A program made the translations under genes and the position numbers. This document shows positions 16,280-23,247 of a stretch of 36,165 bases of DNA, one piece after another; within the stretch, counting starts at the first letter, position 1, and each line of letters begins with the position of its first letter. This DNA comes from Oscillospiraceae bacterium (GTDB lineage: Bacteria; Bacillota; Clostridia; Oscillospirales; Oscillospiraceae). The stretch covers positions 1 through 36,165 of the forward strand of contig JAFSJE010000060.1 in NCBI GenBank assembly GCA_017439425.1, written 5' to 3'. The notes below the pieces were generated by a model. The model did not search any database. It saw only the letters and a list, made by a program, of their open reading frames with translations, and was not told the DNA's origin.

Positions 16280-17005
16280 TTAACCTATCTTTGACATTTC
16301 GACAGCGGTATCAAGAGCTATTTCCATCATCTGAGTGAAGCTTTTTTGCCTTGCCTCGGGCGAGAGGTTTTCAGAGGTTATGTAGAGATGGTCAGAAATC
16401 GTCAAAATGCCGAGAGCGCGCTTTCCAAGGCGGGCGGCATTCATATAAAGACCGGCGCACTCCATCTCAATGGCTAAAACGCCCATCTTTTTCCACTGAT
16501 CCGGGCCGTCGGAGTCGGGAGAATAGAAATTATCGGCGCTCAGCACGTTGCCGACGCGCGGATTTGCGCCGTTCGCTCTCGCACAGCCAACCGCGGTGGA
16601 GAGGAGAGTGTAGTCCGCGATGGGAGCAAAGGTGCCGTTTATGTTGAAATGGTGGGCAAAGTTTGAATCGGTGCAGGCGCCGGACGCCATAACGATGTCC
16701 ATTGTGTGCAGGTCGGGCTGAATACTGCCGGCGGAGCCGATGCGGATGATGCTGTCCACGTCATACTGCGTGTAGAGCTCATAGGAATATATGCCGATGG
16801 CGGGAATGCCCATTCCGGAGGCCATAACGCTGACGGGAACATCCTTCCAGGTGCCGGTGTAGCCCTGAACGCCGCGGACATTGTTCACAAGCTTCGGATC
16901 GGTGAGAAAGGTCTCCGCGATGAACTTTGAACGCAGAGGATCGCCTGGCATGAGTACGGTTTTTGCAAAATCGCCCTTCTGAGCGCTTATGTGTGGAGTT
17001 GACAT
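16280..17005 (-). CDS. deoD: Purine-nucleoside phosphorylase, DeoD type
   Basis: The 241-residue hexameric-type PNP cleaves purine (deoxy)nucleosides with phosphate to base and (deoxy)ribose 1-phosphate in the cytoplasm. Family blocks are intact: VLMPGDPLRSKFIAE near 18-32, SGMGIPAIGIYSYEL, IRIGSAGSIQ, the ribose-binding AIEMECAGLY, and the base-binding catalytic Asp in TISDHL. GGAGGAGG lies upstream of ATG 17005. Its promoter abuts that of udk on the other strand. With the nucleoside-binding lipoprotein behind it, this half handles uptake and phosphorolysis. Confidence 0.95.
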   Translation of the reverse strand: MSTPHISAQKGDFAKTVLMPGDPLRSKFIAETFLTDPKLVNNVRGVQGYTGTWKDVPVSVMASGMGIPAIGIYSYELYTQYDVDSIIRIGSAGSIQPDLHTMDIVMASGACTDSNFAHHFNINGTFAPIADYTLLSTAVGCARANGANPRVGNVLSADNFYSPDSDGPDQWKKMGVLAIEMECAGLYMNAARLGKRALGILTISDHLYITSENLSPEARQKSFTQMMEIALDTAVEMSKIG

Positions 17006-17038
17006 AATATATTCCTCCTCCTTTTTCTTTATGGCATA

Positions 17039-17067
17039 ATTATAAATTGAAAAAGCCGAAATGTCAA
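17039..17067 (-). promoter_or_regulatory. Promoter of deoD
   Basis: On the minus strand, TTGACA (17067-17062) and TATAAT (17044-17039), spacer 17 bp: perfect consensus. Its -35 directly abuts the -35 of the udk promoter. Confidence 0.85.
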
Positions 17068-17096
17068 TTTACAAGACGGATGCAAAGTGTTACAAT
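17068..17096 (+). promoter_or_regulatory. Promoter of udk-tdk
   Basis: TTTACA (17068-17073) and TACAAT (17091-17096), spacer 17 bp. Transcription would start near 17103, which excludes the upstream ATG at 17087 as the udk start. Confidence 0.78.
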
Positions 17097-17122
17097 ATAG
17101 AAAAAAGATGGGAGGCGGGCAC

Positions 17123-17746
17123 ATGAAAACTCTCACAATCGGCATAGCCGGCGGCACCGGCAGCGGCAAGACCACGATAACAAGGAACATCGTCGAGGCG
17201 TTCGGCAGCGAGGTTTCCGTTCTTCACCATGACAGCTATTACAAGTCCCACGACGATCTGACCTATGAGGAGCGCACGAAGCTCAATTACGATCACCCGA
17301 ATTCCTTTGATAACGATCTGTTCATCGAGCATATCCGCGCCCTCAAAAACGGCGAGAGCATTGAAAGCCCGGTTTATGACTATACAGTGCATAACCGCTC
17401 TAAGGAAACGGAGCGTATTGAGCCTGCGAGAGTGCTCGTTGTAGAGGGAATACTCATCTACGCCGAGCAGGCCATATGCGATGAGCTGGACATAAAGATT
17501 TTCGTGGATACCGACGCAGATGTAAGAATACTGCGAAGAATAATCAGAGATGTCAAAAAGCGCGGCAGAACGCTTGAAAGTGTCGTTGACCAATATCTCA
17601 CAACGGTGAAGCCTATGCACGAGCAGTTTGTTGAGCCCTCGAAGCGCAGGGCGGACATAATCGTGCCGGAGGGCGGCAGAAACCGCGTTGCCATTGACAT
17701 GGTAATAGACAGAATACGAGGATATCTCAGGAGTACAGAGGAATAA
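17123..17746 (+). CDS. udk: Uridine kinase
   Basis: The 207-residue P-loop kinase phosphorylates uridine and cytidine to UMP and CMP with a nucleoside triphosphate. The P-loop is GGTGSGKTT (10-18), followed by the substrate-binding HHDSYYKSHDDL, NYDHPNSFDNDL, and the lid RRIIRDVKKRGR. VVEGILIYAEQ is the Walker B-like strand. GGGAGG at 17110-17115 supports ATG 17123. Its TAA overlaps the tdk ATG by one base, so the two kinases are coupled. Confidence 0.94.
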   Translation: MKTLTIGIAGGTGSGKTTITRNIVEAFGSEVSVLHHDSYYKSHDDLTYEERTKLNYDHPNSFDNDLFIEHIRALKNGESIESPVYDYTVHNRSKETERIEPARVLVVEGILIYAEQAICDELDIKIFVDTDADVRILRRIIRDVKKRGRTLESVVDQYLTTVKPMHEQFVEPSKRRADIIVPEGGRNRVAIDMVIDRIRGYLRSTEE

Positions 17747-18339
17747 TGGCTAAGCTTTATTTCAAATATGGCGCTATGGGCTCATCAAAATCGGCTCAGG
17801 CGCTCATAACTCAGTTCAACTATGAGGAAAAGGGCATGACGGTGTGGCTGATAAAGCCCGCAACAGACACGCGCGACGGCGCGGATATCGTAAAGAGCCG
17901 CATCGGCTTAAAGCGCACCGCTGAAATAATCACGCCCGAGCAGGATATCGTTGAAGCCTACCGCAAGGCGGGCAGACACGACGTCGTTATAGTCGACGAG
18001 GCGCAGTTTCTATCGCCCGCGCAGATAGACGGACTGCGCTGGCTTGTGGATATGGAGGATATCCCAGTGCTGTGCTTCGGACTGCGAACGGACTTTCTCA
18101 CGCATTTTTTCCCCGGCGCGCAGAGGCTTATGGAGCTTGCAGACTCGATCACGGAGATAAAAACGATCTGCTCCTGCGGCAGAAAGGCAATAGTAAACGC
18201 GCGAATAGACGCGCTTGGCAGGGTAGTTACCGAGGGCGCGCAGGTTATGCTCGGAGGCAACGACAGCTATGTCGCCATGTGCCACCGCTGCTGGAAAAAG
18301 AAAATTGAGGAGCAGGAGGGTCAGATGACCCTTGAGTAA
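17746..18339 (+). CDS. tdk: Thymidine kinase, type II
   Basis: The 197-residue enzyme phosphorylates thymidine to dTMP. It shows the P-loop-like GAMGSSKS (9-16), where relatives often have SGKS; the second DEAQF Walker B motif (VIVDEAQFL); and the zinc ribbon cysteines in ICSCGRKA and MCHRCWKK. The length is typical. It overlaps udk by one base, forming a pyrimidine salvage pair. A hairpin follows at 18344-18366 as the inner edge of a palindromic repeat. Confidence 0.94.
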   Translation: MAKLYFKYGAMGSSKSAQALITQFNYEEKGMTVWLIKPATDTRDGADIVKSRIGLKRTAEIITPEQDIVEAYRKAGRHDVVIVDEAQFLSPAQIDGLRWLVDMEDIPVLCFGLRTDFLTHFFPGAQRLMELADSITEIKTICSCGRKAIVNARIDALGRVVTEGAQVMLGGNDSYVAMCHRCWKKKIEEQEGQMTLE

Positions 18340-18342
18340 ATG

Positions 18343-18557
18343 AAATCCCACCGTTTCCGGTGGGATTCAGACTGTAGACAAAAAGGAAAAAAGCGTTGGA
18401 TAAAGGAGGCGGGGATCTGTGAAGGGGCCGGCCGAGAGGCCCCTTCACGTCGCATCACCCGCCCGCAGGCGTCATATTTTGCACTCAGATAGTGCAAAAT
18501 ATGTTCGATGCGGAGACTTTGTCTACGCATTGAATCCCACCGTTTCCGGTGGGATTT
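18343..18557. repeat. Composite palindromic element, about 215 bp, between tdk and fucO
   Basis: The two ends carry the same self-complementary hairpin: arms AATCCCACCG (18344-18353) and CGGTGGGATT, repeated at 18533-18542 and 18547-18556. Just inside lie the inverted arms GTAGACAAA (18374-18382) and TTTGTCTAC (18518-18526). The interior holds two strong hairpins: GTGAAGGGGCC/GGCCCCTTCAC (18419-18448) and CATATTTTGCACT/AGTGCAAAATATG (18473-18503). No coding sequence is convincing. The symmetry suggests a non-autonomous mobile repeat or a structured RNA, with its end hairpins doubling as terminators. Confidence 0.65.
18344..18366 (+). terminator. Hairpin behind tdk
   Basis: Arms AATCCCACCG (18344-18353) and CGGTGGGATT (18358-18367), loop TTTC, 4 bp behind the tdk stop. 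No U-tract follows on the plus strand, so it may act with the second copy. Confidence 0.5.
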
Positions 18558-18560
18558 TTT
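18533..18560 (+). terminator. Intrinsic terminator, second copy of the hairpin
   Basis: The same hairpin as behind tdk, now followed by six T (18555-18560) on the plus strand. It would stop plus-strand transcription that crosses the repeat before it reaches fucO, whose stop is at 18578. Confidence 0.7.
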
Positions 18561-18577
18561 GCGCCTCGTGGCTAATT

Positions 18578-19726
18578 TTACATCTGGCTTCTGTAAAGAG
18601 CGGCAACGTCCTCGCTCGTTGCCTCGCGGGGGTTGCCGGGCATGCAGGCGTCTGCCATGGCGGAGGCGGTAAGGAAGTCGACGTCCTCTTCCTTGAGAAT
18701 GCCCTTGAGGTTTGCTGGAATGCCAACGTCGGCGGAGAGCTTCTTTACGGCGGCGATGGTGGCGGCAGCGGCGTCCTCATCGTTCATGGAGTCAATGTAG
18801 GGAACCTCCATCGCCTTGCCGATAGCGCGATAGCGCTCGCCGGAAACGGCCTTGTTGTACTCAAGGCCGACGGGAAGCAGAATTGCACAGGCTACGCCGT
18901 GAGGGGTGTCATAGAGAGCAGAAAGACCGTGAGCCATGGAGTGGACGATACCGAGACCCACGTTACTGAAGCCCATTCCGGCGATGTACTGGCCGAGAGC
19001 CATGCCCTCGCGTCCCTCGGGAGTGTTCTCAACGGCGCCGCGGAGGCTTTTTGCGATAAGACGGATAGCCTCGAGGTGGAACATATCGCTGATGGCGCAG
19101 TGACCGCGGGTGATGTAGCCCTCAATTGCGTGGGTGAGAGCGTCCATACCGGTGGCGGCGGTGAGTCCCTTGGGCATAGTGCTCATCATGTCCGGATCGA
19201 CGACGGCAATCTCGGGAATGTCGTTAACGTCAACGCATACAAACTTGCGCTTTTTCTCAACGTCGGTGATGACGTAGTTGATGGTGACCTCAGCGGCGGT
19301 GCCGGCAGTGGTCGGCACTGCGATGGTGAAAACCGCGTGCTTTTTGGTGGGGGCAACGCCCTCGAGAGAGCGGACGTCGGCAAACTCGGGGTTCTCAACG
19401 ATGATGCCGATAGCCTTTGAGGTGTCCATGGCGCTGCCGCCGCCGATAGCTACGATGCAGTCAGCACCGGCTGCCTTGAACGCGGCGACGCCGTTCTGAA
19501 CGTTCTCGATGGTGGGGTTGGGCTTGATGTCGGAGTAGACTTCATAGGCAAAGCCGGCCTTGTCGAGCAGGTCGGTGACCTTCTTGGAAACGCCGAACTT
19601 CAGAAGATCAGGGTCTGTGGCAACAAAGGCCTTCTTGAAGCCCTTCTGCTGAAGGGTCGGAACGATGTTCTCGATTGCGCCGTGCCCGTGGTAGGAAATG
19701 GGGTTAAGTACGATTCTGTCAGCCAT
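18578..19726 (-). CDS. fucO: Lactaldehyde reductase, iron-containing alcohol dehydrogenase
   Basis: The 382-residue group III alcohol dehydrogenase has the NAD-binding GGGSAMD (95-101) and all four metal ligands in the usual places: D195, H199, H262 and H276. FucO reduces L-lactaldehyde to L-1,2-propanediol, which disposes of reducing power during anaerobic rhamnose or fucose use. It is last in the rhamnose operon but separated from rhaD by 192 bp with hairpins, so it may be expressed at a different level. AAGGAG fits ATG 19726. The aldehyde specificity is inferred from context. Confidence 0.92.
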   Translation of the reverse strand: MADRIVLNPISYHGHGAIENIVPTLQQKGFKKAFVATDPDLLKFGVSKKVTDLLDKAGFAYEVYSDIKPNPTIENVQNGVAAFKAAGADCIVAIGGGSAMDTSKAIGIIVENPEFADVRSLEGVAPTKKHAVFTIAVPTTAGTAAEVTINYVITDVEKKRKFVCVDVNDIPEIAVVDPDMMSTMPKGLTAATGMDALTHAIEGYITRGHCAISDMFHLEAIRLIAKSLRGAVENTPEGREGMALGQYIAGMGFSNVGLGIVHSMAHGLSALYDTPHGVACAILLPVGLEYNKAVSGERYRAIGKAMEVPYIDSMNDEDAAAATIAAVKKLSADVGIPANLKGILKEEDVDFLTASAMADACMPGNPREATSEDVAALYRSQM

Positions 19727-19794
19727 TTTACATTACTCCTTATATTAAAAATGTATCAAAAGCCTAGCAGAGTTCGCAGAAGGCGAATGAATTT

Positions 19795-19920
19795 AATTAT
19801 TTTTTGCGGGGGCGTGTACCTCGCAAAAAATTCTTCTCAGCCCGCAAACGTGCGCCTTTGGCGTGCGCTGCAGCGGGCTGCAGAGCTAAACTCGAAAGAG
19901 GCGCTGCCTCTTTTGAGTTT
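19795..19920. repeat. Cluster of three hairpins between rhaD and fucO
   Basis: Three consecutive dyads: TTTTTTGCG/CGCAAAAAA (19800-19808, 19822-19830); CAGCCCGC/GCGGGCTG (19838-19845, 19873-19880); and 15-bp arms with one mismatch at 19888-19902 and 19906-19920 (AAACTCGAAAGAGGC side). The last begins at the rhaD stop codon. On the minus strand none has a long U-tract directly behind it except the first, which ends in a T run after CGC. They may terminate or attenuate rhaD-to-fucO read-through, or form an intergenic repeat. Confidence 0.6.
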
Positions 19921-20737
19921 AAGAGAGATAGCCCTCGCGGCCCTTTACTCCGAAGCGGGCCTCAAGCTCGTGCATCTGAGCGTCGGTGATGGTGTTTACG
20001 CGCGGGAGGTGTGCGATCTTCATATAGATCTCAGCCGCCTTCTCGGCAGTTTCAATAAGACCGAAGGTCTCGTCGAGATCCTTGCCTGCGCCGTAGATTC
20101 CGTGGAGCGACCATACGACAAGACGGGCGGTGTGCATCTTCTCAGCGGTTGCCTCGCCGATCTCGTTGGTGCCGCAGAGCATCCAGGGCAAGACGTTAAC
20201 GCCGTCGGGGAAGACGACGATGCACTCAGTGCACATCTGCCAGAGCGTGCGGGTGAACTCGCGCTCGTCGAGAGTGTGAACATAGGTCATGGCGAGAAGA
20301 TTTGCCGGGTGGCAGTGCATAACTACCTTGTTATCAGGGTCAACGGAAAGGCGAGCGACGTGGCTCATCATGTGGGCGGGGAACTCGGAGGTGAACCTAC
20401 CGCCGTCGGAATAGCCCCAGAGAAGCTCGGCGTTCTCTCCGCCGTCAGCAATGCGGACAACGCCGAGGTTGACGTCGGGAGCGTACTGAACGTTCTTGAA
20501 ATACTTGCCGGTGCCGGTGACGAGAAAGTACTTGCCCTCAAGCTCCGGAGCCTTGAAGCCGGTGGGGATAACGCGGAGAACGTGGTCTGTGTTGAGGTAT
20601 TCCTTTACGCTTGCTTCGTCGAGCATAAGGCTGATGTTGCCGCCGTTGCGCTCGTCCCAGCCGTGGTTGTACATATTTGTGGTGGTGCGGATCATTTCCA
20701 CCATCCAGGGGGCAGTAAGAATGTCTTTCATTTTCAT
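19919..20737 (-). CDS. rhaD: Rhamnulose-1-phosphate aldolase, class II
   Basis: The 272-residue zinc aldolase splits L-rhamnulose 1-phosphate to DHAP and L-lactaldehyde. The fold is recognised by ERNGGNIS (29-36), zinc ligands H141 and H143 in MHCHPAN and H212 in WSLHGIYGAG, and the catalytic E118 in SEFPAHMMSH; these positions match those of the enterobacterial enzyme almost exactly. The ribosome binding site AAGGAGG is 3 nt from ATG 20737 but 9 nt from the next ATG at 20731, so the real start may be two codons later. It lies 12 bp behind the isomerase. Confidence 0.93.
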   Translation of the reverse strand: MKMKDILTAPWMVEMIRTTTNMYNHGWDERNGGNISLMLDEASVKEYLNTDHVLRVIPTGFKAPELEGKYFLVTGTGKYFKNVQYAPDVNLGVVRIADGGENAELLWGYSDGGRFTSEFPAHMMSHVARLSVDPDNKVVMHCHPANLLAMTYVHTLDEREFTRTLWQMCTECIVVFPDGVNVLPWMLCGTNEIGEATAEKMHTARLVVWSLHGIYGAGKDLDETFGLIETAEKAAEIYMKIAHLPRVNTITDAQMHELEARFGVKGREGYLS

Positions 20738-20749
20738 TTTCCTCCTTAT

Positions 20750-22171
20750 TTATCTTGTGATTACGTCTACGGGTACGTTGAAGATCTTTGCGACCTTGAG
20801 AATCGTGTCGATGTGACGGCCGGAAGCGGCTGCCATGTGGTGAGTGGGGCCGGCCTCGCTCCAGCGGTTGCAGAAGTCGCGTGCGCCGCAGGTGAAGCGT
20901 GTGCGCATATTGGTGTCGCCGAAGGTGAAGATCGGGCCTTCCTCGTTTACACCCTCGGCAACGACGAACTTGAAGTGACCGTCTCTGTCCTGAGTGATGC
21001 CGAGATAGGTTACGGGGCCGGGAGCGGGGTAGAACTGCGTGAGGTATCCGCCGCCGGTCTTGCCGTGGAATACGGGAACAATCTTCATTGTCGGCTTTTT
21101 CGCCTTGGAGATGTCAGCGTCGCCTGAGCCGGAGTGACCGATAATGCAGATATCCTCGTTAAAGTCGATGGAGTACATTTCGCTGAGCTGACCCATGCCT
21201 GAGATGGTCTTGAGAATGCTCATCGCCATAGCGACCTTGATATCTCCCTCGACGGCGCAGGCAGTACCCTGCTTGATGAGCATCGAGAACGCCGGGATAA
21301 GCATACTGTCGAGCTTTCCGGCTACGCCCTGAGCAAAGCCGTCGTAGTGGCTTGCGACAAAGCCGAGCTTCTCATCCCTGACCCACTGCTCAAATGCGAC
21401 GACGTACTTTGCCATATCCCAGACCTTTTCGACTGTTCCGCCGCCCTCGATATCGAAGGTGTCGAGAATGTCCTCAGCCTTTGCGCGGATCGCAGCCTCG
21501 TCGGTGATGTGGTCGGCGATAGCCCACATTTTCTCCCAGTCGAACTGCTTGGTGTAGAGCCACATACGATGATAGAGGTTTGTTTCGTCGATGTAGAGAT
21601 CCATCATGCCGGGGTAGGGGCGGCCAATCTGCGCGAGATTTGTGTCGCGGAAGCGGCGGCGCACCTGCGCAGCCTTGCACCAATCAAGAATCTCAGCCTC
21701 GACCTCGGGGTCTCCGCCCTCAACTACGCCGGTGATTACGGCGTGGCGCTTTCCAGCGCGCTCAAGGTCTGCCACCATCTCGCCTACGGCTCCGCAGGCG
21801 TAGAGCTCGCCGAGCCAGGTGGGGGTGTCGGTGTTTGTGTAATCGGGAGCTTTTTTCTTCTGAACATTTACGAGCACAACGGGAACGTCGAGATCGCGGA
21901 CAGCCGGAAGCATATTGTAGCTTGTGGCGTAGGTCAGAAGCTGGAGAATAACGAGATCGACGTCGGCGGCGCGGAACTTATCGCCCGCCTCCATAGCCTT
22001 TTCCTTTGTGGTAACTATGCCGCCGTCGATGAGCTCAACAGTGTCGGGAATGAGCTTTTTGAACTCTTTGTACTGCCCCTCAAACTCCGGAACGAGGGAG
22101 GGAAACTGGGGAAGATAGGCGCCGAGCGCGATGGAAAACACGCCTATGCGGGCTTTGGTGTCAACTAACAT
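20750..22171 (-). CDS. L-arabinose isomerase-like/fucose isomerase-superfamily sugar isomerase
   Basis: The 473-residue protein is an AraA-like ketol isomerase by fold: N-terminal Rossmann part (IGVFSIALGAYLPQFPSL, VDLVILQLLTYATS), central CAVEGDIKVAMAMSIL, and C-terminal THHMAAASG. Residues E in CAVEGD and the paired His in PTHHM are likely metal ligands by analogy with arabinose isomerase. Its length is near AraA (about 500). In this operon the missing step is L-rhamnose to L-rhamnulose, so it probably replaces RhaA, with which it shares no visible motif. Its ATG overlaps the SLH stop by one base. Substrate is inferred. Confidence 0.82.
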   Translation of the reverse strand: MLVDTKARIGVFSIALGAYLPQFPSLVPEFEGQYKEFKKLIPDTVELIDGGIVTTKEKAMEAGDKFRAADVDLVILQLLTYATSYNMLPAVRDLDVPVVLVNVQKKKAPDYTNTDTPTWLGELYACGAVGEMVADLERAGKRHAVITGVVEGGDPEVEAEILDWCKAAQVRRRFRDTNLAQIGRPYPGMMDLYIDETNLYHRMWLYTKQFDWEKMWAIADHITDEAAIRAKAEDILDTFDIEGGGTVEKVWDMAKYVVAFEQWVRDEKLGFVASHYDGFAQGVAGKLDSMLIPAFSMLIKQGTACAVEGDIKVAMAMSILKTISGMGQLSEMYSIDFNEDICIIGHSGSGDADISKAKKPTMKIVPVFHGKTGGGYLTQFYPAPGPVTYLGITQDRDGHFKFVVAEGVNEEGPIFTFGDTNMRTRFTCGARDFCNRWSEAGPTHHMAAASGRHIDTILKVAKIFNVPVDVITR

Positions 22172-23247
22172 TATTTATCCTCCTTATAAATGCCGCGGAA
22201 TGCCGCGTCAAATGCGTCTTTTGAGAAAACGCCCTGCTCAATGAGCTTGTCGGCAAGGCGCTCGCCGGTTTTCGTAGCGTTGCGGAGCGCAATCTCCATG
22301 ATGCGGACGCACACGCCGCGAGTGAAATTCGCTTTATCGTTCTCACTGAGCACGATCCCAAGCTTTTCGGCGAGGATTTCGGGGTGATCCCAGGTAAAAT
22401 CAAGTCCATCCTTGTCGGAATATCCCATAGCGCGGAGAACGAAGGTCTGGAACTGCTCGACAGTGGTTTCACCGATTCCGAAAAGACCGCCGCCGATGCC
22501 GTTTGTAATGCCGTTGTCATAGGCGTAGGCGAGATAGCTTTTTGCCCATTCGGAGGCGTCGGTAAAGGGACATTTTTCCGAGGGGTATGCCTTTGCCTCA
22601 GCATCCTTGCCCAGAAGACGGATAAGGAGAACGACCGCCTCTTCTCTTGAGGGGATGCGGTTTAAGTCAAAGTTTACGGTGCCGTCGGCATTTGTTCCGA
22701 TGCCGTTGAAGAGCCCGAGGGACTTGAGCCCCTCGGCAAAGAGAACGGTGGGGTCGAAGAAACCGGCGCTTCCGCCGTCCGCGGGAGCGGGAGTCTCAAA
22801 GGGGTCCGCCTCAAAAACGTAGCCGGAGAGGACGAAATGCCCGGTTTCGCGGCTGTAATTGAAAATGCTGCGGTTTTCGGGATCGTCCTTAATAAGCGCC
22901 GGGAGGTTTGCGGGATCAAGAAGCTTCTCCGCGCCGCCCGCGATGTAGTAGAGATCGAGACCGGAGCAGCTTGCGCCGCCGACGAATGCGATGCTGCCGG
23001 GACCGGCAAAGCCGGCGCCGTCCTCAACTGTAAGGCTCTTGTGGATCCAGAGCGTCTGCGGGTCGGATCCGAGGTCGCGGAACGTGACAGTTACGCCGCT
23101 CTTTACGGTCACGCTGTCGTAGTCGAAGCCCATCTGACCGGGCAGCGTCTCGCTTTCGGCAAACACCTTGTCATCGTAGGCGAACGCCGGGAGAGCGAGG
23201 GAGAGGGTCATAACGAGCGCGAGAAGTAACGATACAGCTTTTTTCAT
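22171..23247 (-). CDS. Secreted SLH-domain protein inside the rhamnose operon
   Basis: The 358-residue product starts with a Sec signal peptide (MKKAVSLLLALVMTLSLALPAFA, shown as MKKAVSLLLALVMTLS then LALPAFA). The mature N-terminal half (about 25-190) is a beta-rich domain with a VTFRDLGSDPQTLWIHKSL-type strand, no family recognised; the C-terminal half (about 200-350) has SLH-like repeats (FTDASEWAKSYLAYAYDNGI, NGIGGGLFGIGE). It should sit on the cell wall. The rhaB TGA overlaps its start; GTG at 23250 is possible, but AGGAGG is 7 nt from ATG 23247, so that start is chosen. It may bind rhamnose-containing glycans; this is a guess from context. Confidence 0.85.
   Translation of the reverse strand: MKKAVSLLLALVMTLSLALPAFAYDDKVFAESETLPGQMGFDYDSVTVKSGVTVTFRDLGSDPQTLWIHKSLTVEDGAGFAGPGSIAFVGGASCSGLDLYYIAGGAEKLLDPANLPALIKDDPENRSIFNYSRETGHFVLSGYVFEADPFETPAPADGGSAGFFDPTVLFAEGLKSLGLFNGIGTNADGTVNFDLNRIPSREEAVVLLIRLLGKDAEAKAYPSEKCPFTDASEWAKSYLAYAYDNGITNGIGGGLFGIGETTVEQFQTFVLRAMGYSDKDGLDFTWDHPEILAEKLGIVLSENDKANFTRGVCVRIMEIALRNATKTGERLADKLIEQGVFSKDAFDAAFRGIYKEDK

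Noticed and set aside
18419-19420. Plus-strand ORF of 333 codons starting inside the composite repeat and running across fucO
   Set aside because: The start lies in a hairpin and the rest is antisense to FucO, whose metal ligands are all in place.
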